A stretch of 64,000 nucleotides of DNA, taken from assembly GCF_048569485.1 (NCBI RefSeq), contig NC_134354.1, positions 332,485,643 to 332,549,642 of the forward strand, written 5' to 3'. This document shows, piece after piece, positions 21,821-33,146 of this stretch. A program made the translations under genes and the position numbers. The notes below the pieces were generated by a model. That model did no database searches, was not told the DNA's origin, and saw only the letters and a list, made by a program, of their open reading frames with translations. The DNA is from Anomaloglossus baeobatrachus (lineage: Eukaryota > Chordata > Amphibia > Anura > Aromobatidae). Within the stretch, counting starts at the first letter, position 1. Each line of letters begins with the position of its first letter.

Positions 21821-21835
21821 TGACCTGAGATGGCT

Positions 21836-23230
21836 GGTGGCTTTTTTCTGGTGAGTTTTTTTTCTTTTTTTTTCTTTGAATTTATGTCCTTTTCAGTTAG
21901 AAAAGAATGGCCCACAAAGTTTGTTGTTTAATTTGTATTGCGTTCGCCAATACCCTCCATGTAATTGTGAACTACTTTAGAGGCACAGTGCAAAGCTGAA
22001 AATGGAAAAAGCACTATATCGGACTACAGAATTTGCTGGAAAGGTTTACAGGTGCCATGTCACATTGGCACAGCTCCTGAGGTGCCAGAACAGCAGGAAT
22101 CTCCCACAAGAGACCCCATTTTACAATCTGCACCTCTCAATTAATTCATCTAGAGGTGAAGTCAGCATACTGACACCTCAGGTGTGTCACAAAATGCTAT
22201 ATTGTTGGGCGATGAAGAAGAAATGATTACATTTTGTCCATTAAAATGCTGTTTTAGCCCTAGATTTCCAATTTTCCAAGGGGAATAGATAAAACAGACC
22301 CCATAATGTGTTATACAATTTCTCATGAATATGGCAATACCCCAGATATCCCTGTACAGTACTATTTTGCCACACCGCAGGGCTTGGGAGGATTTTTGGA
22401 GCACATATTTTCCTAGAATAGTTTGTGGATTCCATTTGCAGAGCCCCTAAGTGCTAAAGAGCAGAAACCTCCAAAATTGGCCACATTTTCCAAACTATAT
22501 ACAAAAATACTTCTTTTTTTTGCCAGCTTACCGGTATACTCTGATGCCTGTGGAATCCTTTTCAATCTAGGGTTTCAATCCGCAAGGAAACAGGGCAGGA
22601 GCGGACCACACAATCCAAAGAGAATCCAGGAAAAGACCTTTGTTTCACTTAAAAAATGTATTTATTTAGTATTCCATTAAAAATTCATAAATCCACAGGT
22701 CTGGGGCAAAAGTAGAGACCTGTGGATTTATACATTTTTAATGGAATATTAAATAAAGAAACACATTTTTTACGTGAAGCAAAGGACTTTTACTGGATTT
22801 CTTCTGCTGGAATTTGAATTATTCATTTTGGAAACTACACCCCCCTGAGAATTCATCTATGGGTATAGTAACGATTTTGTCTCTGGAAAACACCCATGGA
22901 GTCAACTGTAGTGAATGCTGCAGAATTTGTGCTACCAGTAACGTGGAGGTCCCCTATATTTCCATTAACAGATGATGGAACTGCGTGGGGACTTTTTTTT
23001 TGTAGGTTGAGTTCAATGCTATTGATAGCAACTTGGGGTGCAGAACATTTTGGATCGGATCACATTCATGCTATGGTCTATGCTACGTTTCCATCTACAT
23101 CTCCAAAATACGGGATTTCGCCGACGGATCCATTCACTAATGAGGTAGCAGAGTTACTCCAGCTTCCATTTGGCCTCTGTACATTGGGGTCCTTCTTTTC
23201 AAAGGTGCACAAAACTTGACCACACTTTTT
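21836..23230. repeat. Dispersed degenerate repeat block
   Basis: At 22115-22200 and 22825-22900 a related core recurs (ACCTCTCAATTAATTCATCT versus ACACCCCCCTGAGAATTCAT). I recall this motif from a very common amphibian dispersed repeat with units of about 100 bp. No gene or splice structure was seen. Confidence 0.5.
22610..22805. repeat. Inverted repeat (hairpin) of about 90-bp arms
   Basis: GTATTCCATTAAAAATTCAT and AATCCACAGGTCT on the left recur inverted as AGACCTGTGGATT and ATTTTTAATGGAATATTAAA on the right. The short centre is GGGGCAAAAGTAG. The outer match extends to AAGACCTTTG / CAAAGGACTTT. It looks like a small hairpin miniature element. Confidence 0.85.
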
Positions 23231-23231
23231 T

Positions 23232-23995
23232 GATAGCTGGATAGATAGATAATAGATAGAGGGATAGATAGATGATACATAATAGATAGATAGATAGATA
23301 GATAGAGGGATAGATAGATGGATGGATAATAGATAGAGGGATAGATAATAGATAACTAGAGAGAGGGATAAATAATATATAGATAGATGGATGGATAGAT
23401 AGATGATAGAAAGACAGATAAATAGAGAGATGAATAGATAATAGAGGGATAGATAGATAGATTATAGATAATAGATGATATATAATAGATGGATGGATAA
23501 TAGATAGATGATATATAATAGATAGAGGGATAGATAGATGGATAGATAGATAAATAAATAGAGGGATAGATAGATAATAGATGGATAAATAGATAGATAA
23601 TAGATAGATGGATGGATAATAGAGGGATAGATAATAAATGAATAGATAGAGGGTTAGATAGATAGTTAGATAATAGATAGATAGATAGATAGATAGGTAA
23701 TAGAGGGATAGATAGATAATAGATGATAAATAGATGATAGGTAGATAAATAATAAATAGTTAGATAATAGATAGCTAATAGATAAATTGATAATAGATAG
23801 ATGATAGATAGCTAATAGATAAATAAAAGATAGATAAATCGATAATAGATAATTAGATAGATAATAGCTATAGATAGATAATAGGTAGATATAATAGATC
23901 AAAGATGATAAATAGATAGGTAGATAGATAGATAATAGATAGATAATAGATAGATCATAGATAATAGATAGATGGATAATAGATAGATAGATACT
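23232..23995. repeat. (GATA)n-type tetranucleotide array
   Basis: About 760 bp of GATA/GATG/AATA tetranucleotides with frequent interruptions. It is the class known as Bkm repeats. Confidence 0.97.
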
Positions 23996-24077
23996 GCATC
24001 TCTGTGTAGGTGAAGGTAACAATCAGATTCATTTGTTCCAATAAAATTACTTGAATGAATTGAGAAAATAATATAAA

Positions 24078-24082
<5 letters not shown>

Positions 24083-24137
<55 letters not shown>

Positions 24138-24192
24138 TATAATTTTTTTTATACATTTTATATATATATATAGATATATATATATATATATA
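24083..24192. repeat. (TA)n microsatellite
   Basis: TA dinucleotides with a T-rich interruption, abutting the left end of the Tc1 transposon. A matching (TA)n run lies at its right end (31369-31404). This fits insertion into an AT array, since Tc1 targets TA. Confidence 0.95.
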
Positions 24193-24352
24193 CAGTACTG
24201 ACCAAAAGTTTGGACACACCTCATTCAAAGAGTTTTCTTTATATTCATGACTCTGAAAATTGTAGATTTACATTGAAGGCATCAAAACTATGAATTATCA
24301 CATGTGGAATGAAATACTTAACAAAAAAGTGTGAAACAACTGAGATTATGTC

Positions 24353-25982
24353 TTATATTCTAGGTTCTTCAAAGTAGCCACCTTTTGCATTGATTACTGC
24401 TTTGTACACTCTTGGCATTCTCTTGATGAGCTTCAAGAGGTAGTCACCGGAAATGGTCTTCCAACAGTCTTGAAAGAGTTCCCAGAGATGTTTAGCACTT
24501 GTTGGCCCTTTTGCCGTCACTCTGCGGTCCAGCTCACCCCAAACCATCTCAATTGGGTTCATGTCTGGTGACTGTGGAGGCCAGGTCATCTGGCGTAGCA
24601 CCCCATCACTCTCCTTCTTAGACAAATAGCCCTTACACAGCCTGGAGGTGTGTTTGGGGTCATTGTCCTGTTGAAAAATAAATGATGATCCAACTAAACG
24701 CGGATGGAATAGCATGCCGCTGCAAGATGCTGTGGTAGCCATGCTGGTTCAGTATAGGTGGCTTTAGACGCTACGACATCGTTAAAGCGATCTCGTTGGG
24801 GTCACGGATTTTGTGACGCACATCCGGCCGCGTTAGCGATGTCGTTGCGTGTCACACCTATTAGCGATTTTGAATCGTTGCAAAAACGTTCAAAACCCCT
24901 AATCGGTGACATGCCCCCCTATTCCCAATTATCGTTGCTGCTGCAGTAACGATGTTGTTCGTCGTTCCTGCGGCAGCACATATCGCTACGTGTGACACCG
25001 CAGGACCTTACCTGCGTCTCGCCAGCAATGAGGAAGGAAGGAGGTGGGCGGGATGTTCATCCCACTCATCTCCGCCCCTCCGCTTTGATTGGGCGGCCGT
25101 GTAGTGACGTCGCTGTGATGTCGCGGTGACGCTGAACACACATCCCCCTTGAGGGAGGGATTGTTCGGCAGTCACAGCGACGTCGCAGAGCAGGTATGTG
25201 CGTGTGACGCTGCCATAGCGATAATGTTTGCTACGGCAGCGATCACCACATATCGTTACAATGACGGGGGCGGGTGCTATCGCGCTCGACATCGCTAGCA
25301 ATTGCTAGCGATGTCGTAGCATGTAAAGCGGCCCTATGCCTTCAATTTTGAATAAATCCCCAACAGTGTCACCAGCAAAGCACCCCCACACATCACACCT
25401 CCTCCTCCATGCTTCACGGTGGGAACCAGGCATGTAGAGTCCATCCGTTCACCTTTTCTGCGTCGCACAAAGACACGGTGGTTGGAACCAAATATCTCAA
25501 ATTTGGACTCATCAGACCAAATCACAGATTTCCACTGGTCTAATGTCCATTACTTGTGTTCTTTAGAAAAAAACAAGTCTCTTCTACTTGTTGCCTGTTC
25601 TTAGCAGTGGTTTCCTAGCAGCTATTTTACCATGAAGGTCTGCTGCACAAAGTATCCTCTTAATAGTTGTTCTAGAGATGTGTCTGCTGCTAGAACTCTG
25701 TGTGGCATTGACCTGGTCTCTAATCTGAGCTGCTGTTAACCTGCGATTTCTGAGGCTGGTGACTCGGAAAAACGTATCCTCTGCAACAGAGGTGGCTCTT
25801 GGTCTTCCTTTCCTGGGGCGGTCCTCATGTGAGCCAGTTTCTTTGTAGCGTTTGATAGTTTTTGCCACTGCACTTGGGGACGCTTTCAAAGTTTTCCCAA
25901 TTTTTGACTGACCTTCATTTCTTAAAGTAATGATGGCCACTCGTTTTCTTAACTTATCTGCTTTTTTCTTGCCATAATACAA
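24353..25982 (-). pseudogene. Tc1 transposase, split by a miniature element
   Basis: The N-terminal part (25982-25584) has two helix-turn-helix DNA-binding regions, with ASPSAVAKTIKRYKETGS and then LTAAQIRDQVN..ISRTTIKRIL. The catalytic part shows MIWSDESKFEIFG (first D, about 25520), FQQDNDPKHTS (second D, about 24670) and PQSPDMNPIEMVWGELDRR (E), the DD34E pattern of Tc1. The two catalytic aspartates are separated by the 579-bp element at 24756-25334. There is also at least one frame break between the DNA-binding and catalytic parts near 25530-25590. Non-functional. Confidence 0.9.
24756..25334. mobile_element. Miniature DNA element (family Z), copy 2, inserted in Tc1
   Basis: 579 bp with ends GGTGGCTTTAGACGCTACGA and, inverted, GGGCCGCTTTACATGCTACG. 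TAT flanks both sides (24753-24755 and 25335-25337) and interrupts the Tc1 transposase sequence cleanly, so the 3-bp TAT looks like the target duplication. It is related to the copy at 19867-20437 and has no coding capacity. Confidence 0.85.
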
Positions 25983-26783
25983 ATTCTAACAGTCTATTCA
26001 GTAGGACTATCAGCTGTGTAGCCACCAGACTTCTGCACAACACAACTGATGGTCCCAACCCCATTTATAAGGCAAGAAATCCCACTTATTAAACCTGACA
26101 GGGCACACCTGTGAAGTGAAAACCATTTCCGGTGACTACCTCTTGAAGCTCATCAAGAGAATGCCAAGCGTGTGCAAAGCAGTAATCAAAGCAAAAGGTG
26201 GCTACTTAGAAGAACCTACAATATTGGACCTAAAACACACTTCCGCATAAAAAACTTACGTGTCTCATGTTCCGTTTTTTGGGTCCGTGTTCCGTTTTTA
26301 TGGGCGTTTCTCCGGTATGTATGACATCCGTGTGATGGTGTATGCTTGCCATGTGTGCGTGTGGAATGGCTGTGTATGCGTATGTGTAATATCCGTGTGA
26401 AATGATCCGTGTGTGATGCTCAATGTCGTTGATACATGTCGGCTGACAGCAGACAGAATTGCGCGATGAGAATGAACTCGGGTGAACTTCACCCGACTTC
26501 ATTGTCATACCGCGGCTCTGTCTGGGTGTCGCGTACTGATTAGCGGTCACCCGTGAAGGACTCACCGGTGACCGCTAATCCCCTGAGTGACTGAAGTGAG
26601 CAGCACGACTTGCGCTGCCGTCACTCAGGCTACCTGCGGCCAGCTGGAGTCCTCCCCCCGAGACTGCAACTCACCTGTGACTTCATCGCTGTCACTCGGG
26701 TGACTTGCAGTCACAGTTGGAGGATCCAGCGGTGGCCGCGAGTTACCTGAGTCACATCATTGCTGATCGCGCTGCTCACCTCA

Positions 26784-27547
26784 TAAAAACTACATATGTA
26801 GTTTTTTTGTATTCAGTACAAATAGGGTGTGGCCCCCTTCTCAGTGAGCTGGGCATTTCATTCTGTGCATCCCCTGACTGTGTGTCCCAGTTGGGACCCG
26901 GTCACTCTCAGCCCTTAGCCACACTGAGGCCTATTTTAGACCCATGGTAAGGTTTTAATATTAGAGAGTGTAGGTACTATCCCAACTGGGTACACCTTGG
27001 CTTTGGTGGGATAGCTTTATGCTTTTTTTGATGAAAAAAAAGTGTTTACTAAGTACCCTATGTTTATATGCACTATGCTTTTATTTAGTTACAGCAGGGT
27101 ATGTTTTCACCATTTTTTTTCCTTGGTTTCTCTTTGTCTTATGGCCAGTGTGAACATGAGCTCATAAGCTCCATGTGTATCATCTCATACTCCAGCTCAC
27201 TTTTTTGTTTTATGTAGTTTTTTTGTATTCAGTACAAATAGGGTGTGGCCCCCTTCTCAGTGAGCTGGGCATTTCATTCTGTGCATCCCCTGACTGTGTG
27301 TCCTGTTGGGACCCGGTCACTCTCAGCCCTTAGCCACATTGAGGCCTATTTTAGACCCATGGTAAGGTTTTAATATTAGAGAGTGTAGGTACTATCCCAA
27401 CTGGGTACACCTTGGCGTTGGTGGGATAGCTTTATGCTTTTTTTGATCAAAAAACAGTGTTTACTAAGTACCCTATGTTTATATGCACTATGCCTTTATT
27501 TAGTTACAGCAGGGTATATTTTCACCATTTTTTTTCCTTGGTTTCTC
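26784..27547. mobile_element. 764-bp insert with 13-bp target duplication and an internal direct repeat
   Basis: GCTGCTCACCTCA is present at 26771-26783 and again at 27548-27560, flanking the insert exactly. Inside, about 330 bp starting GTAGTTTTTTTGTATTCAG (26798) is repeated at 27214, an offset of 416 bp, with very high identity. The spacer of about 90 bp between the copies is unique. A 13-bp duplication fits target-primed retrotransposition, but I recognise neither a LINE protein nor tRNA/5S boxes. Confidence 0.75.
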
Positions 27548-27997
27548 GCTGCTCACCTCAGTTGCTGCGTGGAGCTGACAGGAGCGGCGGTGTTCTTCTG
27601 CAGCTCCTGTCACCTTCATGTAGCAGAGCTGGAAGTGACGCGGGACCTCCGTGGATTACGTCGGACATGGATGAGTTTTTAGGGCTTAATAAAGTGGTGA
27701 ACGAGGGTATTTATTAGTGTTTTTTATTACAAATAAAGGATTTTTCGTTGTGTGTGTTTATTAACTTTAAATTACAGGTTAATCACTGGGGGTGTCTAAT
27801 AGACGCCTGCAATAATTAATCTAGGACTTAGTGGCAGCTATGGGTTTGCTGCCATTACCTACTTATTACCCCGATTGCCAACGCACCAGGGTAAATCGGG
27901 AAGAGCCGGGTAGAGTTCCAGAACTATCGCATCTAATGGATGCGGCAATTCTGGGCGGCTGCTGGCTGATATTTTTAGGCTGCGAGGCTCCCCATAA

Positions 27998-30447
27998 GGC
28001 CTAAAACACACTTTCGCAAAAAAAAAGTCTGTGTGACACGGTCCGTTTTTCGGGTCCGTGTTCCGTTTTTTTGGGGCGTTTCTCCGGTACGTATGGCATC
28101 CGTGTGATGGCGTATGCAAGCCGTGTGTACGTGTAAAATGTCCGTGTTTGTGTGTAAAATGCCCGTGTATGTGTACGTGGAATGTCCATGTGGAATGTCC
28201 GTTTGTGTGTTGCACAATGTCGTTGATACATGTCGGCTGACAGCAGACAGAGTTGCGCGATGAGAATGAACTCGGGTGAACTTCACCCGATTTCATTGTC
28301 ATGGCGTGGCTTTGTCTGTGTGCCGCGTACTGATTAGCGGTCACCTGTGAAGGATTCACCAGTGACTGCTAATCCCCTGAGTGACTGAAGTGAGCAGCCC
28401 TCTCTCATACTTACCGCTCCACGATCAACAGCGCGGCGAGGAACAGCTGTGCAGAGAATACGCGGCAACAATTACTTTGAATATGCCGGCCGCTCATTAA
28501 TCAATCTCGTATTCCTGGCTTTCCCCACCCACAGACGCCTGTGATTGGTTGCAGTCAGACACGCCCCCCACGCTGAGTGACAGGTGTCTCACTGCACCAA
28601 TCACAGCAGCCGGTGGGCGTGTCTATACTGTGCAGTAAAATAAATAAAAAAGTAATTAAAAAAAACGGCGTGCGGTCCCCCCCAATTTTAATACCAGCCA
28701 GATAAAGCCATACGGCTGAAGGCTGGTATTCTCAGGATGGGGAGCCCCACGTTATGGGGAGCCCCCCAGCCTAACAATATCAGTCAGCAGCCGCCCAGAA
28801 TTGCCGCATACATTATATGCGACAGTTCTGGGACTGTACCCGGCTCTTCCCGATTTGCCCTGGTGCATTGTCATTCGGGGTAATAAGGAGTTTGTGGCAG
28901 CCCATAGCTGCCAATAAGTCCTAGATTAATCATGTCAGGCGTCTCCCCAAGATACCTTCCATGATTAATCTGTAAATTACAGTAAATAAACACACACCCA
29001 AACAATCCTTTATTAGAAAAAAACACCAACAAATTGCCTTGTTCACCAATTTTATAAGCCCGAAAAAGCCCTCCATGTCTGGCGTCATCCAGGATGGTCC
29101 AGCGTCGCATCCAGCTGTGCTGCATGAAGGTGACCGGAGCTGCAGAAGACACCGCCGCTCCTGTCAGCTCCACGAAGCTAATGAAGGGAATAGCGCGATC
29201 AGCTGTATTCAGCGTTCGCCGCGAGTAACCTCAGTGACAGCTCAGCTGATAGCGCTATTCCCTTTATTAGCTGCGTGGAGCTGACAGGAACGGCGGTGTC
29301 TTCTGCAGCTCCGGTCACCTTCATGCAGCACAGCTGGAAGCGATGCTGGACCATCCTGGATGACGCCGGACATGGAGGGCTTTTTCGGGCTTATAAAATT
29401 GGTGAACAAGGCAATTTGTTAGTGTTTTTTTCTAATAAAGGATTGTTTGGGTGTGTGTTTATTTACTGTAATTTACAGATTAATCATGGAAGGTATCTTG
29501 GGGAGACGCCTGACATGATTAATCTAGGACTTATTGGCAGCTATGGGCTGCCAAAAACTCCTTATTACCCCGAATGCCAATGCACCAGGGTAAATCGGGA
29601 AGAGCCGGGTACAGTCCCAGAACTGTCGCATATAATGTATGCGGCAATTCTGGGCGGCTGCTGACTGATATTGTTAGACTGGGGGGCTCCCCATAATGTG
29701 GGGCTCCCCATCCTGAGAATACCAGCCTTCAGCCGTATGGCTTTATCTGGCTGGTATTAAAATTGGGGGGGCCCGCACGCCGTTTTTTTTTAATTGTTTA
29801 TTTATTTATTTTACTACACAGTATAGACACGCCCACCGGCTGCTGTGATTGGGTGCAGTGAGACACCTGTCACTCAGCGTGGGGGGCGTGTCTGACTGCA
29901 ACCAATCACAGGCATCTGTGGGTGGGGAAAGCAGGGAATACGAGATTGATTAATTAGCGGCTGGCATATTCAAAGTAATTGTTGCTGCGTATTCTCTGCA
30001 CAGCTGTTCCTCGCCGCGCTGGTGATCGGGGATTGGTAAGTATGAGCCGGGGGAAGAAAAAAACCGAGCCCCAATGTAAGTATGACTGAGAACAGCAGAA
30101 AAAAAGGTAAGTATAATGAATTTAATTTAAAAAAAAAAATAAGATCGCTAGTGTAAAAACGCACACGCACGAAACGTGCTGAACACGGACATACTCCATG
30201 TGCGGTCCGTGCAGGCACGGACCCATAGACTTTAGCGGGTCCGTGCCTACGTGCTGCCGGCCAAAAACAGACATGTCGTCCGTGCAGAAAAGCGCACACA
30301 CGTACTTATCACACGGACACACGTTCGGTGTGATTTTACTTGTGTGCCATCTACCATTGAATAACATGGGTCTCCGTGTGTACGTGTCTCCGGTACGTGC
30401 AAATACGTACCGCACACGTACAAAAAAACGGATGTGTGTTGCGGGTG
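27998..30447. mobile_element. Foldback DNA element X, nested in element Y
   Basis: 2450 bp with TAA on both sides (27995-27997 and 30448-30450). The interrupted host sequence GGCTCCCCATAA/TGTGGGGCTCC is present uninterrupted in a sister copy near 29690. The ends GGCCTAAAACACAC and, inverted, CACCCGCAACACAC match element Y. The core is a near-perfect palindrome of about 1.6 kb, with arms about 28420-29217 and 29226-30030 and the centre near 29222. It would form a giant hairpin. The same translated frame occurs in both arms on opposite strands, an effect of the palindrome and not evidence of a gene. Confidence 0.85.
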
Positions 30448-31364
30448 TAACGTGGAGCTCCCCATCCTGAGAATACCAGCCTTCAGCCAGATGGCTTTAC
30501 CCTGGCTGGTATCAAAATTGGGGGGGACCGCATGTCGTTTTTTTAATTGAATTAATTATTTATTTTACTGCACAGTATATACCCGCCCACCGGCGGCTGT
30601 GATTGGTTGCAGTGAGACAGCTGTCACTCAGCATGTGGGCGTGTCTAACTGCAACCAATCATAGGCACCTGTGGGTGGGGGAAGCAGGGAATAGTAGATT
30701 GATTAATGAGCGGCAAGCATTTTCAAATTAATTGAAGCCGCGTATCTTTGGAACAGCTGTTCTTTGCCGCGCTGATGATCGGGGATCGGTGAGTATGCGA
30801 CAGGGGAAGATACAGACCGAGCGCCAAAGGGATGATGACTGAGAACAGCAGAAAAAAAGGTAAGTAGACTGACATTTAACAAAAAAAAAAACAACCGACA
30901 TCGTTTGTGTAAAAACACACACGGACGGTACGTGCTGAACACGGACATGCTACGTGTGCCGTCCGTGCAGGCACGGACCCATTGCCTTTAGCGGGTCCGT
31001 GCCTGCGTGTTGACAGCCAAAAACTGACATGTCGACCGTGTGGAAAAACGCACACATGTACTAACCAACACGGACACACGTTCCATGTGATTTTACGTGT
31101 GTGTGCCATCTACCATAGGGTAACATTGCTCAACGTGTCTCTGTGTCTCCGGTACGTGCAAAAACGTACCAAACACGTACCGGAGGCACGGATGTGTGTT
31201 GCAGGCCTTAAAGATATTTTCAGTTGTTTCACAATTTTTTGTTAATATTTCATTCCACATGTGTTAATCCATAGTTTTGATGCCTTCAATGTGAATCTAC
31301 AATTTTCAGAGTCATGAAAATAAAGAAAACTCTTTGAATGAGAGGGTGTGTCCAAACCTTTGGT

Positions 31365-31407
<43 letters not shown>

Positions 31408-31408
<1 letters not shown>

Positions 31409-31483
31409 CACCCCCTCAGATTCAAACCAGCAACTTTCATACAGATGTCCAATAGCCCTTAGCTGCTGAGTCGCTAGGAATGA
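31408..31483 (-). repeat. tRNA-like SINE head or tRNA pseudogene
   Basis: On the minus strand, TAGCGACTCAGCAG (31476-31463) resembles a Pol III A box and GGTTTGAATC (31428-31419) a B box. The 34-nt spacing fits a tRNA. It lies next to a (TA)n run. The body after the B box is lost in the microsatellite, so family assignment is not possible. Confidence 0.5.
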
Positions 31484-31860
31484 TGATGTCAATTGGAGAA
31501 TTTTATATACATGAACCTACAATGCTGCCTCTCACACAGGACATAGAGATTCCTCCTCTGTACAATGGAGCTCTATGTCCTATCTACAGGGAGAGGAAAA
31601 GAGATTTTTTTTTTTCTAATAAAATTACTAAAAATAATAAAAAAATTAGAATGTAATTTTTATTACACTTTTTTATAAAAAAATAAACATAACAAATCAG
31701 CAAATAACATGGACACATATTTGGTGTCCCTGTAATCGTAACGACCCGAACAACACAGCAATTCGATTATTTATGGGGATCGGTAAAATGGAGTAAAAAA
31801 ATGGTGCAATTGATTATTTTTCTCTATTAAACTCATAAAAAATATAATAAAAATGTATCA
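31484..31860. other. AT-rich dispersed repeat, no gene seen
   Basis: Includes GTGTCCCTGTAATCGTAACGAC (first 20 bases at about 31721), which I recall as part of a common frog dispersed repeat. It is otherwise A/T-rich. Confidence 0.45.
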
Positions 31861-31864
31861 CTGA

Positions 31865-32534
31865 GGCCATGTTCACACGTAGTGTAAATGCTGTGTTTTG
31901 TTTCTGCAGGTGTCAGCACCACGAGCGCAATAACGTATTTCTCTGATCATTGCATGGTCTGTGGTATTTTTTATGCATTGTCCCTTTATTTGAAACATGT
32001 TTGTTCCAGATGTGAATCCTGAAGCTCATAAAGAAAAAAAAACAACACTCAAATCCGCACAGTGCAGCGGCGTCTTTAGACGCTCAGTAAGCGGTGATTT
32101 CATTACGTCATATCCACTTTGCTTGGACATTTAATCTGTGTTCATATGTAGTGTAAATGCTGGGTTTTTCTGATGGTGTTTTTGCACATAAATTCTACTG
32201 CGTTTAATTGTCCAAGTAAAGTGATGTGATTCCATGAATGCTGCTGAACTCTGCGGTTTTGGTGCTCTTTTTTCTCTAGAGGTTTCTATGTGGAGCTTAA
32301 AAAAAACCACATGAGAAAACTGCAGATACTTTATAAGTGCAGAATCCAAGCTTTTCGGTATTATAAAAAACACGCAGATTTACATCTGAACCAAAAACGC
32401 ATTAAATAATGGAGGAAAGGCAAAAAATTGCCGCAAAAATGGAATATTCAGAAAAGATTGTTATTGTATAGTTTGGTGCAGACAGCGGCAGAAACAAAAA
32501 AACACTGTATTTATGCAACGTGTGAACACGGCTT
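31865..32534. mobile_element. Miniature Harbinger/hAT-like element
   Basis: Ends GGCCATGTTCACACGTAGTG and, inverted, GCCGTGTTCACACGTTGCAT. An internal repeat of the left end lies near 32138 (GTGTTCATATGTAGTGTAAA). The target duplication is unclear, so superfamily assignment is tentative. Confidence 0.55.
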
Positions 32535-33146
32535 TACAGGCACAAATAAGCAACATGTCATATCTTGACACATATAAATATAAGAAAATTCTGGCTGCTA
32601 TGACTATGAATGAATAGTCCGGGGCATCTGCTGAATGACCCTTAGGCTATGTTCACACTTTGCGTTTTCACCTGCGTTTCCGCTGCTTTTAGAGTCAGTT
32701 TTGAACTGCAGCGTTTTTGTGCCCAAATGCATGCGTTTTGATTTTCCATTAAAGTCAATGAGAAATCTTGAATTCTTGTACACACTTTGCGTTTACAAAC
32801 GCATGTCAAAATTTGCATAAGTTTGGTCAAAAACCATGCGTTCAGAAAAGGACCCTGTCAATTGTTTTTGCCTTTTTAGTTACGTTTTCATCACATTGAA
32901 GTCAATGAGAAACGTACTAAATGAACTTTTGTCAAAATTTCATCCGTCTCATATGCGTTTCATAGTCATATGAATTGCGTTTTGAACATCATGAACACAA
33001 CTATGTAAATTCACCAATGACCACCCAAATAGTTAATTTTGCGTCACATCCGCTTAACAATAAATTGATCCATGTGCAAACAAGTTTGCTGCACAGATCC
33101 GAAACATTGTGTGGTTGCTCCATCAAAGCAGACTATAATATACAAC

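Larger units (their letters stand above)
17996..21835 (+). mobile_element. DIRS-like retroelement (fossil)
   Basis: It begins with a T-rich stretch and CCGTCGCCACGACAGCG, then carries a 60-bp tandem repeat, a gag-like frame, reverse transcriptase and the start of RNase H. The tyrosine recombinase expected at the 3' side of DIRS elements was not found before the sequence ends near 21835. A miniature DNA element is inserted at about 19867-20437. The copy is broken, with several breaks and a missing 3' part. Confidence 0.8.
26226..31207. mobile_element. Foldback DNA element Y, inserted in Tc1
   Basis: It lies between Tc1 sequence on both sides (AGAAGAACCTACAATATT left, AAGATATTTTCAGTTG right). 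Its ends match inverted: GGACCTAAAACACACTTCCG and GGCCTGCAACACACATCCG. Its own sequence is 26226-26783, 27561-27997 and 30448-31207; two other elements interrupt it. The right end repeats hyper-variable words such as GTCCGTGCCTGCACGG and CACGGACATGC. No protein-coding potential was seen. Confidence 0.75.
24193..31368 (-). mobile_element. Tc1/mariner transposon expanded by nested insertions
   Basis: Both ends carry the same inverted terminal repeat of about 160 bp: left CAGTACTGACCAAAAGTTTG to about 24355, right about 31212-31368. Shared inner words are CACACC..CATTCAAAGAGTTTTC, GAAAATTGTAGATT and GCATCAAAACTATG. TA flanks both ends. The transposase lies on the minus strand. The element should be about 1.6 kb but spans 7.2 kb because of a 579-bp miniature element in the transposase gene and a nest of about 5 kb near the right end. 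The gene is therefore dead. Confidence 0.9.

Noticed and set aside
22896-23219. 107-codon frame
   Set aside because: It lies in dispersed-repeat sequence, and I recognise no domain or splice context.
28871-29664. Two nearly identical proteins of 100-129 residues on opposite strands
   Set aside because: They are mirror translations of the two arms of the foldback palindrome, with no recognisable domain.
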